A stretch of DNA of 64,000 nt from Methanobacterium sp. ERen5 (GTDB lineage Archaea > Methanobacteriota > Methanobacteria > Methanobacteriales > Methanobacteriaceae), in NCBI GenBank assembly GCA_024167805.1, contig CP099988.1:2280001-2344000 (forward strand). Reading direction: 5' to 3'. The notes below the pieces were generated by a model. The model did not search any database. It was not told where the DNA came from and worked only from the letters and a program-made list of their open reading frames with translations. Each line of letters opens with the position of its first letter. The stretch's first letter is position 1. Both the position numbers and the translations under genes were made by a program. Shown one piece after another: positions 31,925-41,555 of the stretch.

Positions 31925-32203
31925 TTATTTAACCACTTCAGCCCAGATTTCCTGAAATGTATCATAATTTTCAATCATTTTAGTAGTTAAAAAGTACATA
32001 GTACCATATTTTTCTCCAGACGGTGTTACTATTTCATTTTCTTCTAAAACATCAATATGATATTTTATAGTTTTATAATCAACTTCAAGTATCTCTGCTA
32101 GCTGATTAATATTATAAGGCCTTTCATTCAAGAAATTTATTATTTTTGCCCTATTTGCACCACCTCTGGTGCCTGCTATTAAATACCACAGCATCCTTCT
32201 CAT
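31925..32203 (-). CDS. ArsR-like winged-helix regulator (pair A)
   Basis: About 92 residues. ArsR fold: [22 protein letters not shown], recognition helix [18 protein letters not shown], wing [11 protein letters not shown]. Start ATG 32203 chosen because the paralog at 52564-52848 begins at the same point ([16 protein letters not shown] versus [15 protein letters not shown]). No Cys ligand pair, so not a classical metal sensor. In an operon with the membrane protein at 31583. Confidence 0.8.
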   Translation of the reverse strand: MRRMLWYLIAGTRGGANRAKIINFLNERPYNINQLAEILEVDYKTIKYHIDVLEENEIVTPSGEKYGTMYFLTTKMIENYDTFQEIWAEVVK

Positions 32204-32407
32204 GATAACCCAACAACTGTTCATATTTTTTTGTTCTTCTATGGTAATGAGTTATATTAAGTCATTTGATTTCTAATTTGCTATGATGGGTGTCATGATA
32301 ACTAAATTTTTAAAATTATATGTTTTTAAATCTTAAATTCCTTATTTGCACGGCTATATTTATTTTTACGAGCTGAGCAGTATCATCTCCAGTTAAGCTT
32401 AATAATC

Positions 32408-33145
32408 TTAGTACTGATCCGAATAGCGGAAGTATAATAATAGAGCAATTAAAAACAATGCTGAATAGATTGTCAAGGAAATTGTAGGATAAATAATGTT
32501 GATCTTCAAGTTCCCTGCAATTGAAAGTACTAATACTTCTGGAGCAGCCCATGGGGATAAATAACATTTGTCCCAGTGAAACACTGTCAGATTAGGTATA
32601 ATACCTGCAATTGAAATAACCATTGCAGGGATGAAACTCCTGAAAATAAGTGTTAAGAGCATTGCTAACGGTATAATCACCAACGTGGCCACACCTGCTA
32701 AGAGAAAATCACTGTTATAATCAATTACCTCAGATAATGTGATGGGAAAGCCCAAAAGAATGGCACAAATTGTGTTGGTTAATGCTACGGCTGCATACAA
32801 ACCTATTACGAAGAGTGCGATATATACCAATTTTCCTGAAATGATTTTCGACCGTGAATAGGGGGTTGACAAAATATTTCCCATGGTATGGGATTGATAT
32901 TCATGAAACACAGCACTTATTGCAATAAATGATGTGATCAAAGGCCCAATTAGAAAAGTAAATAACTCCATTACACGGCCTGTAAATGAATGCCAAGAGT
33001 ACAAACCTTGAGTTATTAAATCATCTCTAACCATTAAAGTGCCGATGGCTATGAGTATAACCGGGGATATCATACCTAAAAGGCCCAGTGTGTAAATATA
33101 TGTGCTTTTATATTTCAAAGATTCAGATCTAATCAATTGAATCAC
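32408..33145 (-). CDS. ABC-2 type permease (bacitracin/lantibiotic immunity type)
   Basis: 245 residues with six hydrophobic helices. The N-terminal MIQLIRSESLKYKSTYIYTLGLLG is typical of BcrB/LanE-type permeases. The start overlaps the stop of the ATPase gene by 4 nt (ATGA), showing translational coupling. Probably exports or expels an antimicrobial peptide or lipid; the substrate is inference. Confidence 0.85.
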   Translation of the reverse strand: MIQLIRSESLKYKSTYIYTLGLLGMISPVILIAIGTLMVRDDLITQGLYSWHSFTGRVMELFTFLIGPLITSFIAISAVFHEYQSHTMGNILSTPYSRSKIISGKLVYIALFVIGLYAAVALTNTICAILLGFPITLSEVIDYNSDFLLAGVATLVIIPLAMLLTLIFRSFIPAMVISIAGIIPNLTVFHWDKCYLSPWAAPEVLVLSIAGNLKINIIYPTISLTIYSALFLIALLLYFRYSDQY

Positions 33146-34074
33146 AAGATCACCTCACTATTCAAGGTATTTGTAATTCCTAAAAATCTCTCTTCAAGGG
33201 TTTTAGATACAGATTCAAGATTATAAACATTTATAGTGTTATTAACAAGTAATTTGTTTATTTTTATATTGTCTTTTCTCGTGCAGAAGACTTTAATTCC
33301 TGCGTGAATATTTTCATAATCAAAGTTAAGAGATTCAATTATTTGGATCGTATTTGTTAATTGGTCAGTTTCAAGTATCAAAAAGCTTTGTTCACTGCTA
33401 TTTATTGATTCAATTGTCCCTTCTTGAATAAGCTGGCCTTTATCTATGATTGCAATGTAATCTGCTATTTGCTGTACTTCTGAGAGCAAATGGCTGGACA
33501 CGAAAATGGTTATTCCCATGGATTCAGAGAGGTGGCGAATTAATTTTCTCATCTCTATAATCCCAGCGGGATCAAGCCCATTGGTTGGTTCGTCAAGAAT
33601 TAAAATACGAGGCGAGTGTATAAGTGCATTGGCAATTCCCAGTCTCTGTTTCATTCCCAAAGAGAACTTACCAACGGATTTACCCCTTACATCATAGTCC
33701 TCATCATCTAATAGGCCTACAATTTTTAATGACTCATTGATTTTGCATTTCTTTGTTTTAAACATTTTAGCTGTTATTTCCAGATTTTCATATGCAGAAA
33801 GATTTTCATAGAAACCTGGTGTTTCTATTATTGCTCCAATATCAGCCAAATATTCGTTGTGATTTCTTCCCATTTCATGGCCAAATATTTGTATATGGCC
33901 ATTATTTGGCTTTATAAGGCCCATAATCATCCTTATAGTTGTTGTTTTTCCTGAACCATTTTTTCCCAAGAAACCATAAACCTTACCTGCAGGTACCTTG
34001 ATTTCTAGATCATCAACTGCAGTAAAATTACCATATCTTTTGGTTAGTTGTTTTGTTTCAATAGCATATTCCAT
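33142..34074 (-). CDS. ABC transporter ATP-binding protein (BcrA/LanF-like)
   Basis: About 310 residues. Walker A GFLGKNGSGKTT, Q-loop region ETPGFYENLSAYENL, signature FSLGMKQRLGIANAL, Walker B ILILDEPTNGLDP, H-loop SSHLLSE; the C-terminal domain (about 215-310) is as in BcrA. Start ATG 34074 follows GAGGG; ATG 34086 lies before the SD. Partner of the permease at 32408. Confidence 0.92.
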   Translation of the reverse strand: MEYAIETKQLTKRYGNFTAVDDLEIKVPAGKVYGFLGKNGSGKTTTIRMIMGLIKPNNGHIQIFGHEMGRNHNEYLADIGAIIETPGFYENLSAYENLEITAKMFKTKKCKINESLKIVGLLDDEDYDVRGKSVGKFSLGMKQRLGIANALIHSPRILILDEPTNGLDPAGIIEMRKLIRHLSESMGITIFVSSHLLSEVQQIADYIAIIDKGQLIQEGTIESINSSEQSFLILETDQLTNTIQIIESLNFDYENIHAGIKVFCTRKDNIKINKLLVNNTINVYNLESVSKTLEERFLGITNTLNSEVIL

Positions 34075-34200
34075 TATATCCCTCATCTTCTTTTTTGTGA
34101 ACCCTATCGACTAAAACATTTGTATTGATTGCACAAACTGTATTCGACGTATCTTTATGAATTCATAGTTAAAATGAGATTTATATAGAATAAAAAGATT

Positions 34201-34255
34201 TTTCCAGTTCTCTTCCAGTTCTCTTCCAGTTCTCTTCCAGTTCTCTTCCACATCT
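34201..34255. repeat. 11-bp tandem repeat upstream of the ABC operon
   Basis: Almost five units of TTCCAGTTCTC in direct tandem, ending in a degenerate unit. It lies 115-180 bp upstream of the ATPase start, in the 34087-34327 gap. Units are contiguous without spacers. Confidence 0.8.
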
Positions 34256-34327
34256 CTTCTAGATTAGATCCGGTTTTTTTACAAATCTTCAAATTGATAA
34301 AAAAATTAACCTATAATATATTCTTAG

Positions 34328-35009
34328 AATAAATTAAAGCCTAAAATTTCTATAAAAAATAGTTTAAATGATTATGACCCTACTAAGTTTGATATAAAAT
34401 TAGAATTAAAATTCAATAGAGATGATTTATTAAAAAAATTTAAATGGAAAAAACTTACACCTGAGATTAAAAGTCTTCACCCTGAATTTGATATCAATCC
34501 ACACATTAACAATATGAATGAATGCATTGGAAAGATAACATTTTCACTAATTAAAAATGAATTACCGAATGCTATTAAAGCATCCGAATATCAAAAAAGT
34601 TAATAAATGAAACAAACCCATTAAAAGGTACTCCTTGTAATTTAGATGTTAATAACAAGACAAATAGTGGAGGAAAACTCAATATCGAACATTTTCCCTT
34701 TCATTTATTAGAGATGGTTGATAAATTCCAGAATGGAATAATCACCCTAAATTTCGATACAGAACTATCTACTTCTAAAGTTGCAAATCCTTCAGTAACT
34801 TTTATAAAAGATAAAAACGACATGAAAAAGAATTTGAAAAGAGGAATCAATGATGATCTTTATTATATTCCTAAAGATCATGAGTTTTGTCCTAAATGTG
34901 ATGGTCCATTAGGTTTTTTTATTTTAGGAATGAAGTTGATTTATTAGGTAAACGATATACTGCAAAGTTATTTGTATGTCTTAAATGCAAAGGGATCATA
35001 AATTCATAG
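34328..35009 (+). CDS. Hypothetical CxxC protein, broken by two indels and without clear start
   Basis: After stop TAG at 34325 the frame reads as a charged protein (YDPTKFDIKLELKFNRDDLL, LHPEFDINPHINNMNE), continues after one missing A in 34593-34598 (QKKLINETNPLKGTP), and after one missing T in 34914-34920 (GFFYFRNEVDLLGKRY), ending VCLKCKGIINS. Together about 227 residues with a C-terminal CPKC...CLKC zinc-finger-like pair. No start codon with SD is seen. Family unknown; possibly truly decaying. Confidence 0.45.
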
Positions 35010-35068
35010 GAATATAATATAAGTGGGATGACATTACAGAATTTATAATTTAAGATAAATTTTGTATT

Positions 35069-35380
35069 TTAATCTAGATATTTTTTTATTAATAAAATAT
35101 TGTAGTACATATCCGACCATATGAATATAAATACTTCTCTATTCCCTTCAATTTGAACCTGTTCCATTTTGGAACAAGTTTCTTTCTCATCTAATTCGCC
35201 CTCAGAAAAAATGTTGGCCAAATGCTTTGTAATCGCCTGAGTATTCACATCAAATAATTCAGACATTGTTTTTTGTGTTAACCACATTGTTTCATCTTTC
35301 AAAAGGACTTCAACAGTTGCTGCTCCTTCTTTCCCTTTATATAAAATAATACGGTTAAATTTGATATTTTGAATATTCAT
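35069..35380 (-). pseudogene. RhuM-family protein, N-terminal stub
   Basis: 103 residues. The first about 80 match the RhuM/virulence-protein N-terminus: GKEGAATVEVLLKDETMWLTQ, ELFDVNTQAITKHLANIF, CSKMEQVQIEGNREV. Intact relatives are about 330 residues; here the sequence departs after NREV into an unrelated tail (FIFIWSDMYYN) and stops. Such proteins often travel with mobile islands. Confidence 0.7.
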
Positions 35381-35528
35381 AAACCTACCTCTAAATAGAA
35401 TTAACTATTGATTGTATAATCCTTATATTCTTATTTGCATAACAACAGCATATTTTTTTGAATATTTTGATACAAGTGAAATGAGTTAAAAACTTTTATG
35501 GATATTTTTATTTATTTTTAATATTGGA

Positions 35529-35681
35529 TCAAAATGATCGGATATTATTTATTTTTAACGACATATCACCAGAATGAGAGAGTTTGAGTTTCACACAATC
35601 ACATTTCAGTTTGCATTTCTTACATTGAAGTGCAGAAACATAACTGCCATACGCATCACAGAATATTCTGCATTTTTTCAT
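35529..35681 (-). CDS. Cys-rich miniprotein, 50 aa
   Basis: Starts MKKCRIFCDAYGSY; six Cys at residues 4, 8, 20, 23, 27 and 29 (CxxxC, then CKKCKLKCDC), suggesting one or two metal sites. A strong SD GGAGG (35691-35695) lies 9 nt before the ATG and overlaps the end of the upstream YdjM-like gene, whose stop is at 35689-35687, so the two are probably translationally coupled. Function unknown. Confidence 0.6.
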   Translation of the reverse strand: MKKCRIFCDAYGSYVSALQCKKCKLKCDCVKLKLSHSGDMSLKINNIRSF

Positions 35682-35686
35682 ATTTG

Positions 35687-36325
35687 TCAACCTCCAGGTT
35701 CAATATTTTTGATTAGGTAATTTGTTTCATTTTCGCTGATTTTTTTAACTGTAATATTTTTGTCATTCTGATTGAGGTGTAAATCAAAATCAAAGTTAGT
35801 TTTTAATTCATTTGATGCATTTATGGCCATGTTGCGGTCTGTGGGAGAATTTTGTGCTGTTATGGCCTGAAAAGGGTTTATTGTGTTTATTTGGGTAAAT
35901 GCTAAGTTCAAACATAAGATAGTGATTAATATAAAAATCAATGCTAAAAATACGGCCTTATCCTGATTGGTGCCAGTTTTAACTCGTCTGTTAGATTTTA
36001 GAACAATGAAATTGGTTTTCCTAATGGGATAAAGGAGAGGAACTTCATGGGTGGTTATTGAATCAAGTAAAATGTGAGATATTAATCCGATAATAATTGC
36101 AGATCCTATTGTAAAATTGAAGAATAAGATGGGTACAGCCAAGATTATCCATAATACTGAATGGCCATATCCCCTGTGTTTACCAATTAAATTGTCTAAA
36201 ATGTCTGGAAAAACAGAACCCAAAGCTGCAAACATTAACCCTACAAAAATCTGGTTTAAATCGAATAAATAAGCAAATACTAAGAATAAAACCAGAGCTC
36301 CTGCTATGTGGGTGTAACTTCTCAT
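35687..36325 (-). CDS. YdjM/DUF457-type membrane-bound metal-dependent hydrolase
   Basis: 212 residues. Four to five membrane helices with conserved His/Asp: YTHIAGA, VFPDILDNLIGKHRGYGHS, ISHILLDSITTHEVPLLYP. These are the metal-site motifs of the YdjM/DUF457 family. An outside C-terminal tail (about 140-212) with a NPF/Asn-rich stretch is extra. AGGAGG lies just before the ATG. Overlaps the SD of the Cys-rich miniprotein. Confidence 0.8.
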   Translation of the reverse strand: MRSYTHIAGALVLFLVFAYLFDLNQIFVGLMFAALGSVFPDILDNLIGKHRGYGHSVLWIILAVPILFFNFTIGSAIIIGLISHILLDSITTHEVPLLYPIRKTNFIVLKSNRRVKTGTNQDKAVFLALIFILITILCLNLAFTQINTINPFQAITAQNSPTDRNMAINASNELKTNFDFDLHLNQNDKNITVKKISENETNYLIKNIEPGG

Positions 36326-36386
36326 GGTCGGCCTCCTATAAATATTAACGTCCTAAATATTATCAGGGAAAACCATGCTGCTCCAA

Positions 36387-37233
36387 TTAAAATGAAAGCC
36401 AAATAAAGTGATCATTTTCTAATAGATTTTCCGAAAAGTTCTTATCTTCTTCAAAGAACTTTCTGAAATCATAAAATGGGTCTTTAACAGACCCAGTTTT
36501 CCTCATCCCAATTGCGGGGCCATATTCCGTAATAAAAATTATTTGGGGAGTTTTTCCCCTATGGTAAATGGAATCTCTAATTTTTTTACAAAGCCTAAAT
36601 AAAGGTAGAATATCATTAAAAAAATTTATAAACGTATTATTAAATCCATAATCAGATTTTAAAAAGTCAGATAATTTTTTCCCATTCCTTTTAGATCTGC
36701 TGTATGCTCTATCTGAAAACTTTCCAAGAGATTTTGGTAATTCACATAATCTATGTTTTGATAACCCCAAAATTAAATTTAAAACATCGTATAGTAAATC
36801 AAAAAAAGATCTTATCAACCCCATCAAATATTCTACTTCAGTAATGTATAAATCCTGTAAAACCGCTTTATCTTCTCTATTTTTAATGTAATTCCATAAA
36901 ATAAACTCTTTATGTATTATTGCACCAAAATTATGTATATCTTGTTCAATACTTTCAATAACATTAGTTAATTCGAAATAGGATAATTTATTTGATAATA
37001 AATGAAGTAACTCTATGAATATATCCGTTTTAGGTTCAATATTTTTTTACTCCAATAAAACCCTTTTATTAGTCCATGACTTTTTAATACAATGAATTTA
37101 CCATTTTCATCAACCATATAATCTTCAAGATATCCTGTAGTTTCATCAAGAATGAACCTAAAATCAAACCTTTATTATCTGGAACATTATCTACAAATGG
37201 GAGTTTTTTAAATTCTTCATATAAAATTTCCAT
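36387..37233 (-). CDS. Hypothetical protein broken by two indels
   Basis: Reading from ATG 37233: MEILYEEFKKLPFVDN, then (one missing T near 37152-37155) DETTGYLEDYMVDENGKFIVL, then (one missing T in T7 37042-37048) KKNIEPKTDIFIELLHLLSNK, into the long downstream frame ending NDHFIWLSF. Joined about 280 residues, soluble, with a charged centre (SDRAYSRSKRNGKKLSDFL). I do not recognise it. It stands in the accessory region. Confidence 0.5.
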
Positions 37234-37479
37234 TTTATCACATTATTATTTAAAGATATTTAACAATACTCTTTAATAAAATATTATATTCTACCTTATA
37301 ATTTATTGTAACATTAATGTTTGAATTGTTTAATTATTAAATACTAGCCTAGAATAAACAAAAATATGAACTATTGACTTTGAAATAATATTTTGCCTGC
37401 ATATTAGTTTATATTAGTTTATTCTAAGAAAAATAATTTATTTGATATTTATTAAGTAAAAAATATGAAAAATAAAAAG

Positions 37480-37971
37480 TTATTGAACTTTGATACTGTT
37501 TATTATAATGTCAAAATTGGCTGTTTCATTTTTGAAATCATTGATTGGTGCTTGATAATTTATTATAACAGTTTTACCCTTTTTTTCAAAGTAAGTTGTC
37601 CCATACATTAACAGATCTGATTTATAAATTAATTCTTTTGCAGTAGTATTATCTATTGTACGTGAAGTGTTGGAAACCATAGTTATATTTCCTATAGGTG
37701 GTATTAAACTCTCATCACTTAAATCTGGAGATGATTGTAATATTGTTTGGATTGTTAATTGAGTATTTGTTCCTGAATTCTTAAAGAACAATAACATTCC
37801 TTCTGTATCATTATGAATTGTCCAATCTGACGGATAATTTACAGTTAAACCATTTCCAGTATAATTCTTTATAGATGTTGTATTATTACCATTAGTTGAT
37901 ATACATCCCGAAATAGCTACTAATCCTATAATTAAAAATATTATTGGTATTATTATTGATTTATTGTTCAT
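37480..37971 (-). CDS. Lipoprotein with PsbP-like domain
   Basis: 163 residues. Signal peptide with lipobox VAISGCIST, short Asn/Thr linker, then a PsbP/MOG1-like domain (GLTVNYPSDWTIH, ends NFDIIINSIKVQ). Same outer-domain type as the zinc-ribbon protein at 27084-27809. Attached to the outer face of the membrane; function unknown. Confidence 0.75.
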   Translation of the reverse strand: MNNKSIIIPIIFLIIGLVAISGCISTNGNNTTSIKNYTGNGLTVNYPSDWTIHNDTEGMLLFFKNSGTNTQLTIQTILQSSPDLSDESLIPPIGNITMVSNTSRTIDNTTAKELIYKSDLLMYGTTYFEKKGKTVIINYQAPINDFKNETANFDIIINSIKVQ

Positions 37972-38156
37972 TTAGTTCCCCCATATTTCAAAATTACAAT
38001 TTTTAATAATATTTTAAATTAATTGTATAAAATACATTCCGATCCAAACTTGATGTTTCACTAATTAAATTGAACTTCTCATAGGCTCTATCTAAAGAGG
38101 ATTATGATTCAACTATCATAGTTTTAACTCTAAGAAATTTAAGGAGTTGATACTAA

Positions 38157-38537
38157 ATGAGATTTAGTGATGGAACGTCAATAGGAAGATATGCAGAACT
38201 ATCACATCCCAAAATCTTCCAAGAACATGAAGAAGTTATTGTATTTACTAGAGAACAATTTGGAAATTTCTATAATTCAGTCCAAGAACAAATAAAGTAT
38301 CTCAACGGTATTGATCTATATTTTGATCAAAATGAAGAATGGAAGTTATTAGGACTTTGGCCTAAAATAATGGAACGTGTACATATCCTGGATGTAAATA
38401 TGGATTCATTAATAAAAAAAGAACCATTACAATGTTATTTAGATGCAGAATTATATGAAACAATTGTAAATCCATCTAAATCTGCTAATGTTGTAGTTAA
38501 AAAGAAATTACCTATACAACAAACACTACAGATTTAA
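38157..38537 (+). CDS. Hypothetical protein, paralog of the 23959-24357 gene
   Basis: 126 residues, soluble. Shares AELSHPKIFQEHEEVIVF, IDLYFDQNEEWKLLGLWPKI, MERVHILDVNMDSL and EPLQCYLDAEL with the other copy. AAGGAG gives a good SD. It is more AT-rich in codon choice than the first copy, fitting its place in the accessory stretch. Confidence 0.65.
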   Translation: MRFSDGTSIGRYAELSHPKIFQEHEEVIVFTREQFGNFYNSVQEQIKYLNGIDLYFDQNEEWKLLGLWPKIMERVHILDVNMDSLIKKEPLQCYLDAELYETIVNPSKSANVVVKKKLPIQQTLQI

Positions 38538-38602
38538 ACAACTCAATTATAGAAAGTTAATGAAAATCTCTATGCACCATCCCATGCACCAAAATTTTGT
38601 TT

Positions 38603-38634
38603 TATGCTGATTCTATGCTGATTCTATGCTGATT
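38603..38634. repeat. 11-bp tandem repeat, three units
   Basis: TATGCTGATTC occurs three times in direct tandem (last unit one base short), in the gap between the 38157 gene and the 3' end of the AlbA_2 gene. No function evident. Confidence 0.8.
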
Positions 38635-38645
38635 TATGAGTATAA

Positions 38646-40001
38646 TTAAGAGAGAATATAATATGTATATCTCCCTTTACCTTTAACCAATATAATTTCT
38701 TTATTTACTAAATCTTTTAAATCGTTTGTTGCAGTATCTCGCTTTATTTCTGGATTCAATTGCCTATATTCATTATTAGTAATTTTTTCATGTACTAATA
38801 AGTAATCTACAGCTTTTTGCTGTCTTTCGCTAATATTATTTTTTGCTAGTGTTGTGAATTTATATTTCCTAATTGTGACAACTAGACTTCCTGATTTAAT
38901 TTCAAATAGAGGTTCTGGTAAACCTTCTTCAATACATGATTCAATTATTCTCTGAGTTCCAGTTCCCCATTTTTCGATAAATCCCATTTTAAAAAAGCAT
39001 TCTGCGATTAGAGGATTTCTTCGTATGGATTCATGTTCTACTTTTAAATCTTCAATTTTTAATGGTTGGGGTAGTGGTCCGCATCCCCAAATTTCAATTC
39101 GATCATCAAATATTCGTAATTGTACGTTGGAACTTATTCGATAATCTCTATGACACAATGCATTTGTTAATGCTTCTCTTATGGCCTCAATAGGGTAATC
39201 AAATATTTCTAATCTTTCGGTTCCTACTATTTTAGCACTTCTTTTAATATATTTTTCAGCAAATCTTAATGCATCATTTCTTTGATCTATTATGTTGCCT
39301 TCAAAATTATGCATATCCTCAAATTCGTTTGTAGTAACGCCTTTAAATCTTGCACATTGTGTTTCTGCTTGTAAAAAAATTTCTGAGGATTTAAACCAAA
39401 AAGAAAGGATAGCAGCATTGGTTAATTTTCCATTTTTAGTTAGATTAAGTCTATTTAAAGCTTCTTCAATAAGAGTGTTTGGATCTAAATTTAAATTTCT
39501 TGTTACCCTTAAAATTTTTAGAAAGTTAAATAATTTTTTCTCGTCAATGTCTTCGAAACTTGCATCTTCTAATATCTGTTCATCCCATGATGTTACTATA
39601 CTTTCATTTGTTATTAGGTTCCTAATTTCATTGGATGAAAGTTTTTGATTACTTCTTCCAACCCTTATGTAAGCTTTATCTCTGTAAAAAACTGGTTTTG
39701 ATTTACTTTCAGAAACTTCTATCTCAATTACCTTTTTCTCATCAACATCCAAATCATTTATGTAGGGAAAAACTTGGGGGTCTGTTTCTCTTCTTATATC
39801 GCTGGCTAGTTTTTCAACTGTATTCTTCCCAATATCTATTCCTACAATATCTCGAGTATTAGAAACACCGACCAAAATGGTTCCACCTTTCTTATTAGAA
39901 AATGCAGAAATAACCTTCATTATTGCATTTAGTTCTAAAGAACTCTTAAATTCAACATTTTCATTTTCAGTATCTTCAAGAAGCTCATAAATTCCCATCA
40001 C
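38646..40001 (-). CDS. AlbA_2 (Schlafen-type) / RecG-like ATP-binding regulator
   Basis: 451 residues, intact. N-terminal AlbA_2 domain (ENVEFKSSLE, FSNKKGGTILVGVSN), a middle part ending with the GHKL-like HATPase_c_4 segment (EAIREALTNALCHRDYR, FDDRIEIWGCGPLP, GTGTQRI), and a C-terminal winged helix (RQQKAVDYLLVHEKITNNEYRQL). Often annotated as ATP-dependent DNA helicase-related; probably a DNA-binding transcriptional regulator. Frequent in methanogen accessory DNA and near defence genes. Confidence 0.82.
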   Translation of the reverse strand: MMGIYELLEDTENENVEFKSSLELNAIMKVISAFSNKKGGTILVGVSNTRDIVGIDIGKNTVEKLASDIRRETDPQVFPYINDLDVDEKKVIEIEVSESKSKPVFYRDKAYIRVGRSNQKLSSNEIRNLITNESIVTSWDEQILEDASFEDIDEKKLFNFLKILRVTRNLNLDPNTLIEEALNRLNLTKNGKLTNAAILSFWFKSSEIFLQAETQCARFKGVTTNEFEDMHNFEGNIIDQRNDALRFAEKYIKRSAKIVGTERLEIFDYPIEAIREALTNALCHRDYRISSNVQLRIFDDRIEIWGCGPLPQPLKIEDLKVEHESIRRNPLIAECFFKMGFIEKWGTGTQRIIESCIEEGLPEPLFEIKSGSLVVTIRKYKFTTLAKNNISERQQKAVDYLLVHEKITNNEYRQLNPEIKRDTATNDLKDLVNKEIILVKGKGRYTYYILS

Positions 40002-40033
40002 AAAAACCCTCAGTAAATATTTATATTAATGTT

Positions 40034-41195
40034 GGCTTTGTAGAAACCCTTTTTTTAGTTGATTTGTGTTGATCGGTAGATGTTGTATATTGTGTTTTTA
40101 AGTTTGGTTTCTTTGTTTGATAGCTGTGTGCTTCTGCTGTGGTTTATACCATTGAATTTTCTTTTTATTATTGAAAATATACTTTCTATATTGTTTCTTT
40201 TTAAATATATTTTCTTTCGAAATATTGCTGGACTTTTTAATCGGTATTGGCCTTTTTTTGCTCTGTTTTTGAGGGGTATTTGGTCAAATGCGTTGAGTTC
40301 TTCATTTATGCATTTTCTTATGGGTTCTGTGTCGTAAGCTTTGTCTGCTACTATGTATTCTGATTTATATTTTTTTATTTGTCTTAATGCTGGTTTTGCG
40401 AATTGTGTGTCGTATTTTGGTCCCCGTGATGTTTGATAATATAAAATAAGACGTGTTTTTACGTCTATTGTTAAATGGTTTTTTATGTAGCTTTTTCTTT
40501 CTTTTTGCCGTATTTTTTGCATAATATTTGTCTGCATAATCATTCGTAAATCCAGAGCCGTCCAATGCTATTATATCTGCTTTAATATCATTTAATGATA
40601 TTATTAATTGGTTAATTTCTCTAATTTGTTTTGAAGGGAGTCTTTTAAAGAATTTTTGGATTGTTGTAAAGTGTGGGACCTTTTTTATTCTTAAATATTT
40701 CTTAATTCTGTCGGATACGTCAATAAAATCTATTATTTCTCGATAAGTTGATTTTGTGTAAATCTTCATTGCCAATATCGTGAATAAAACATGTTGTGAA
40801 TATAAATGGTTAGAAAACGTATTAGAATACTTTTTAATCGCTATTTTAACATAATAATATGTTCTTTCAATGAAATTCACCAGTTTATTCTCTTTTAATT
40901 CATTATTCTTGTTTAAAAATCTTTTTAAAAATTTATTGTTAAAATTTTTACATCCAAAATCCGAAAGATTTAATTGCTTTGAACCCCCACAATAAACCAG
41001 GGAATAATAGATTTGGTCAATCATAATAATATTATTCCCCTTTCTCATTATAAATACTTTAGCACCCTTATAAAAAAAAATACAAGTCTAATTTCCAGTG
41101 AAAACAGGAAAAACAACAATTAAAACTAATAAATTATTTTTATACCCAAAAAACCTGGACTTAAAAATAAAAAAAATGAGGGTTTCTACAAAGCC
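40034..41195. mobile_element. IS5/IS1182-like insertion sequence, complete ends
   Basis: Ends are perfect 17-bp inverted repeats: GGCTTTGTAGAAACCCT at 40034-40050 and its complement at 41179-41195. The 1162-bp element carries one transposase gene on the minus strand. No clear target-site duplication is seen at the flanks (GTT left, TCA right). It is inserted between the AlbA_2 gene and a truncated propeller gene. Confidence 0.9.
40055..41048 (-). CDS. DDE transposase (two frames)
   Basis: About 330 residues joined. First frame: HTH-like N-terminus (MKIYTKSTYREIIDFIDV, VPHFTTIQKFFKRL) and the first catalytic Asp in ADIIALDGSGF; second frame: second Asp in EYIVADKAYDTEPIRK and the final Glu in YLKRNNIESIFSIIKRKF (Y-R/K-x-x-IE pattern). 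The change happens in an A-rich stretch at about 40500-40560 and needs skipping one base, the opposite sign from every other break here, so programmed frameshifting or true mutation is possible. Confidence 0.85.
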
Positions 41196-41240
41196 TCAAT
41201 TATTATTAAAAATCTTTATATATGAAATAAATCGATAAAC

Positions 41241-41264
41241 TATAGTATCTTATAAAGTACTATA
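41241..41264. promoter_or_regulatory. Propeller-family palindrome, copy 1
   Basis: 24-bp palindrome: outer TATAG and CTATA arms around TATCTTATAAAGTA; 20 of 24 positions symmetric. It precedes the truncated propeller gene at 41298. The TTATAAA centre could double as TATA box. Confidence 0.75.
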
Positions 41265-41297
41265 ATAAAAAGAGGTATACAAATTCAAAACAAAGGG

Positions 41298-41555
41298 GTG
41301 AAAGATATTTATAATGGAAAACAATCGGAAAAACACTATTTAAATGGATTTAAATTAAATAAATTAGTTATATTTTTAGGAATAATATTAATTGGTTCAA
41401 TTATCTTTTCTAATGCAGTTTCAGCTACAAATTCTCTTGCAAACACACCACAACCCAAATTTCACCACTACAACAACAACACAGGCCAATCACAATACAC
41501 AGGACCTTCAACCAATACAACAAAATGGAAATACAAAACAGGTTTAAGGTTGTGA
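41298..41555 (+). pseudogene. Truncated propeller-family gene (5' end only)
   Basis: Signal peptide (LVIFLGIILIGSIIFSNAVSA) and the family's entry motif (ANTPQPKFHHYNNNTGQSQ, TNTTKWKYKTG) are present, but the frame stops right at the start of the first propeller blade. The palindrome and SD (GGGGTGA) are intact. It lies head-to-head 3' to the complete copy at 41686-43644 and beside the IS. Could still make an 80-residue secreted peptide. Confidence 0.75.

Noticed and set aside
34201..34255. Possible CRISPR array
   Set aside because: Units are 11 bp and contiguous, with no spacers and no cas genes nearby.
40028..41201. Target-site duplication of the insertion sequence
   Set aside because: The bases flanking the two inverted repeats do not match, so none is claimed.
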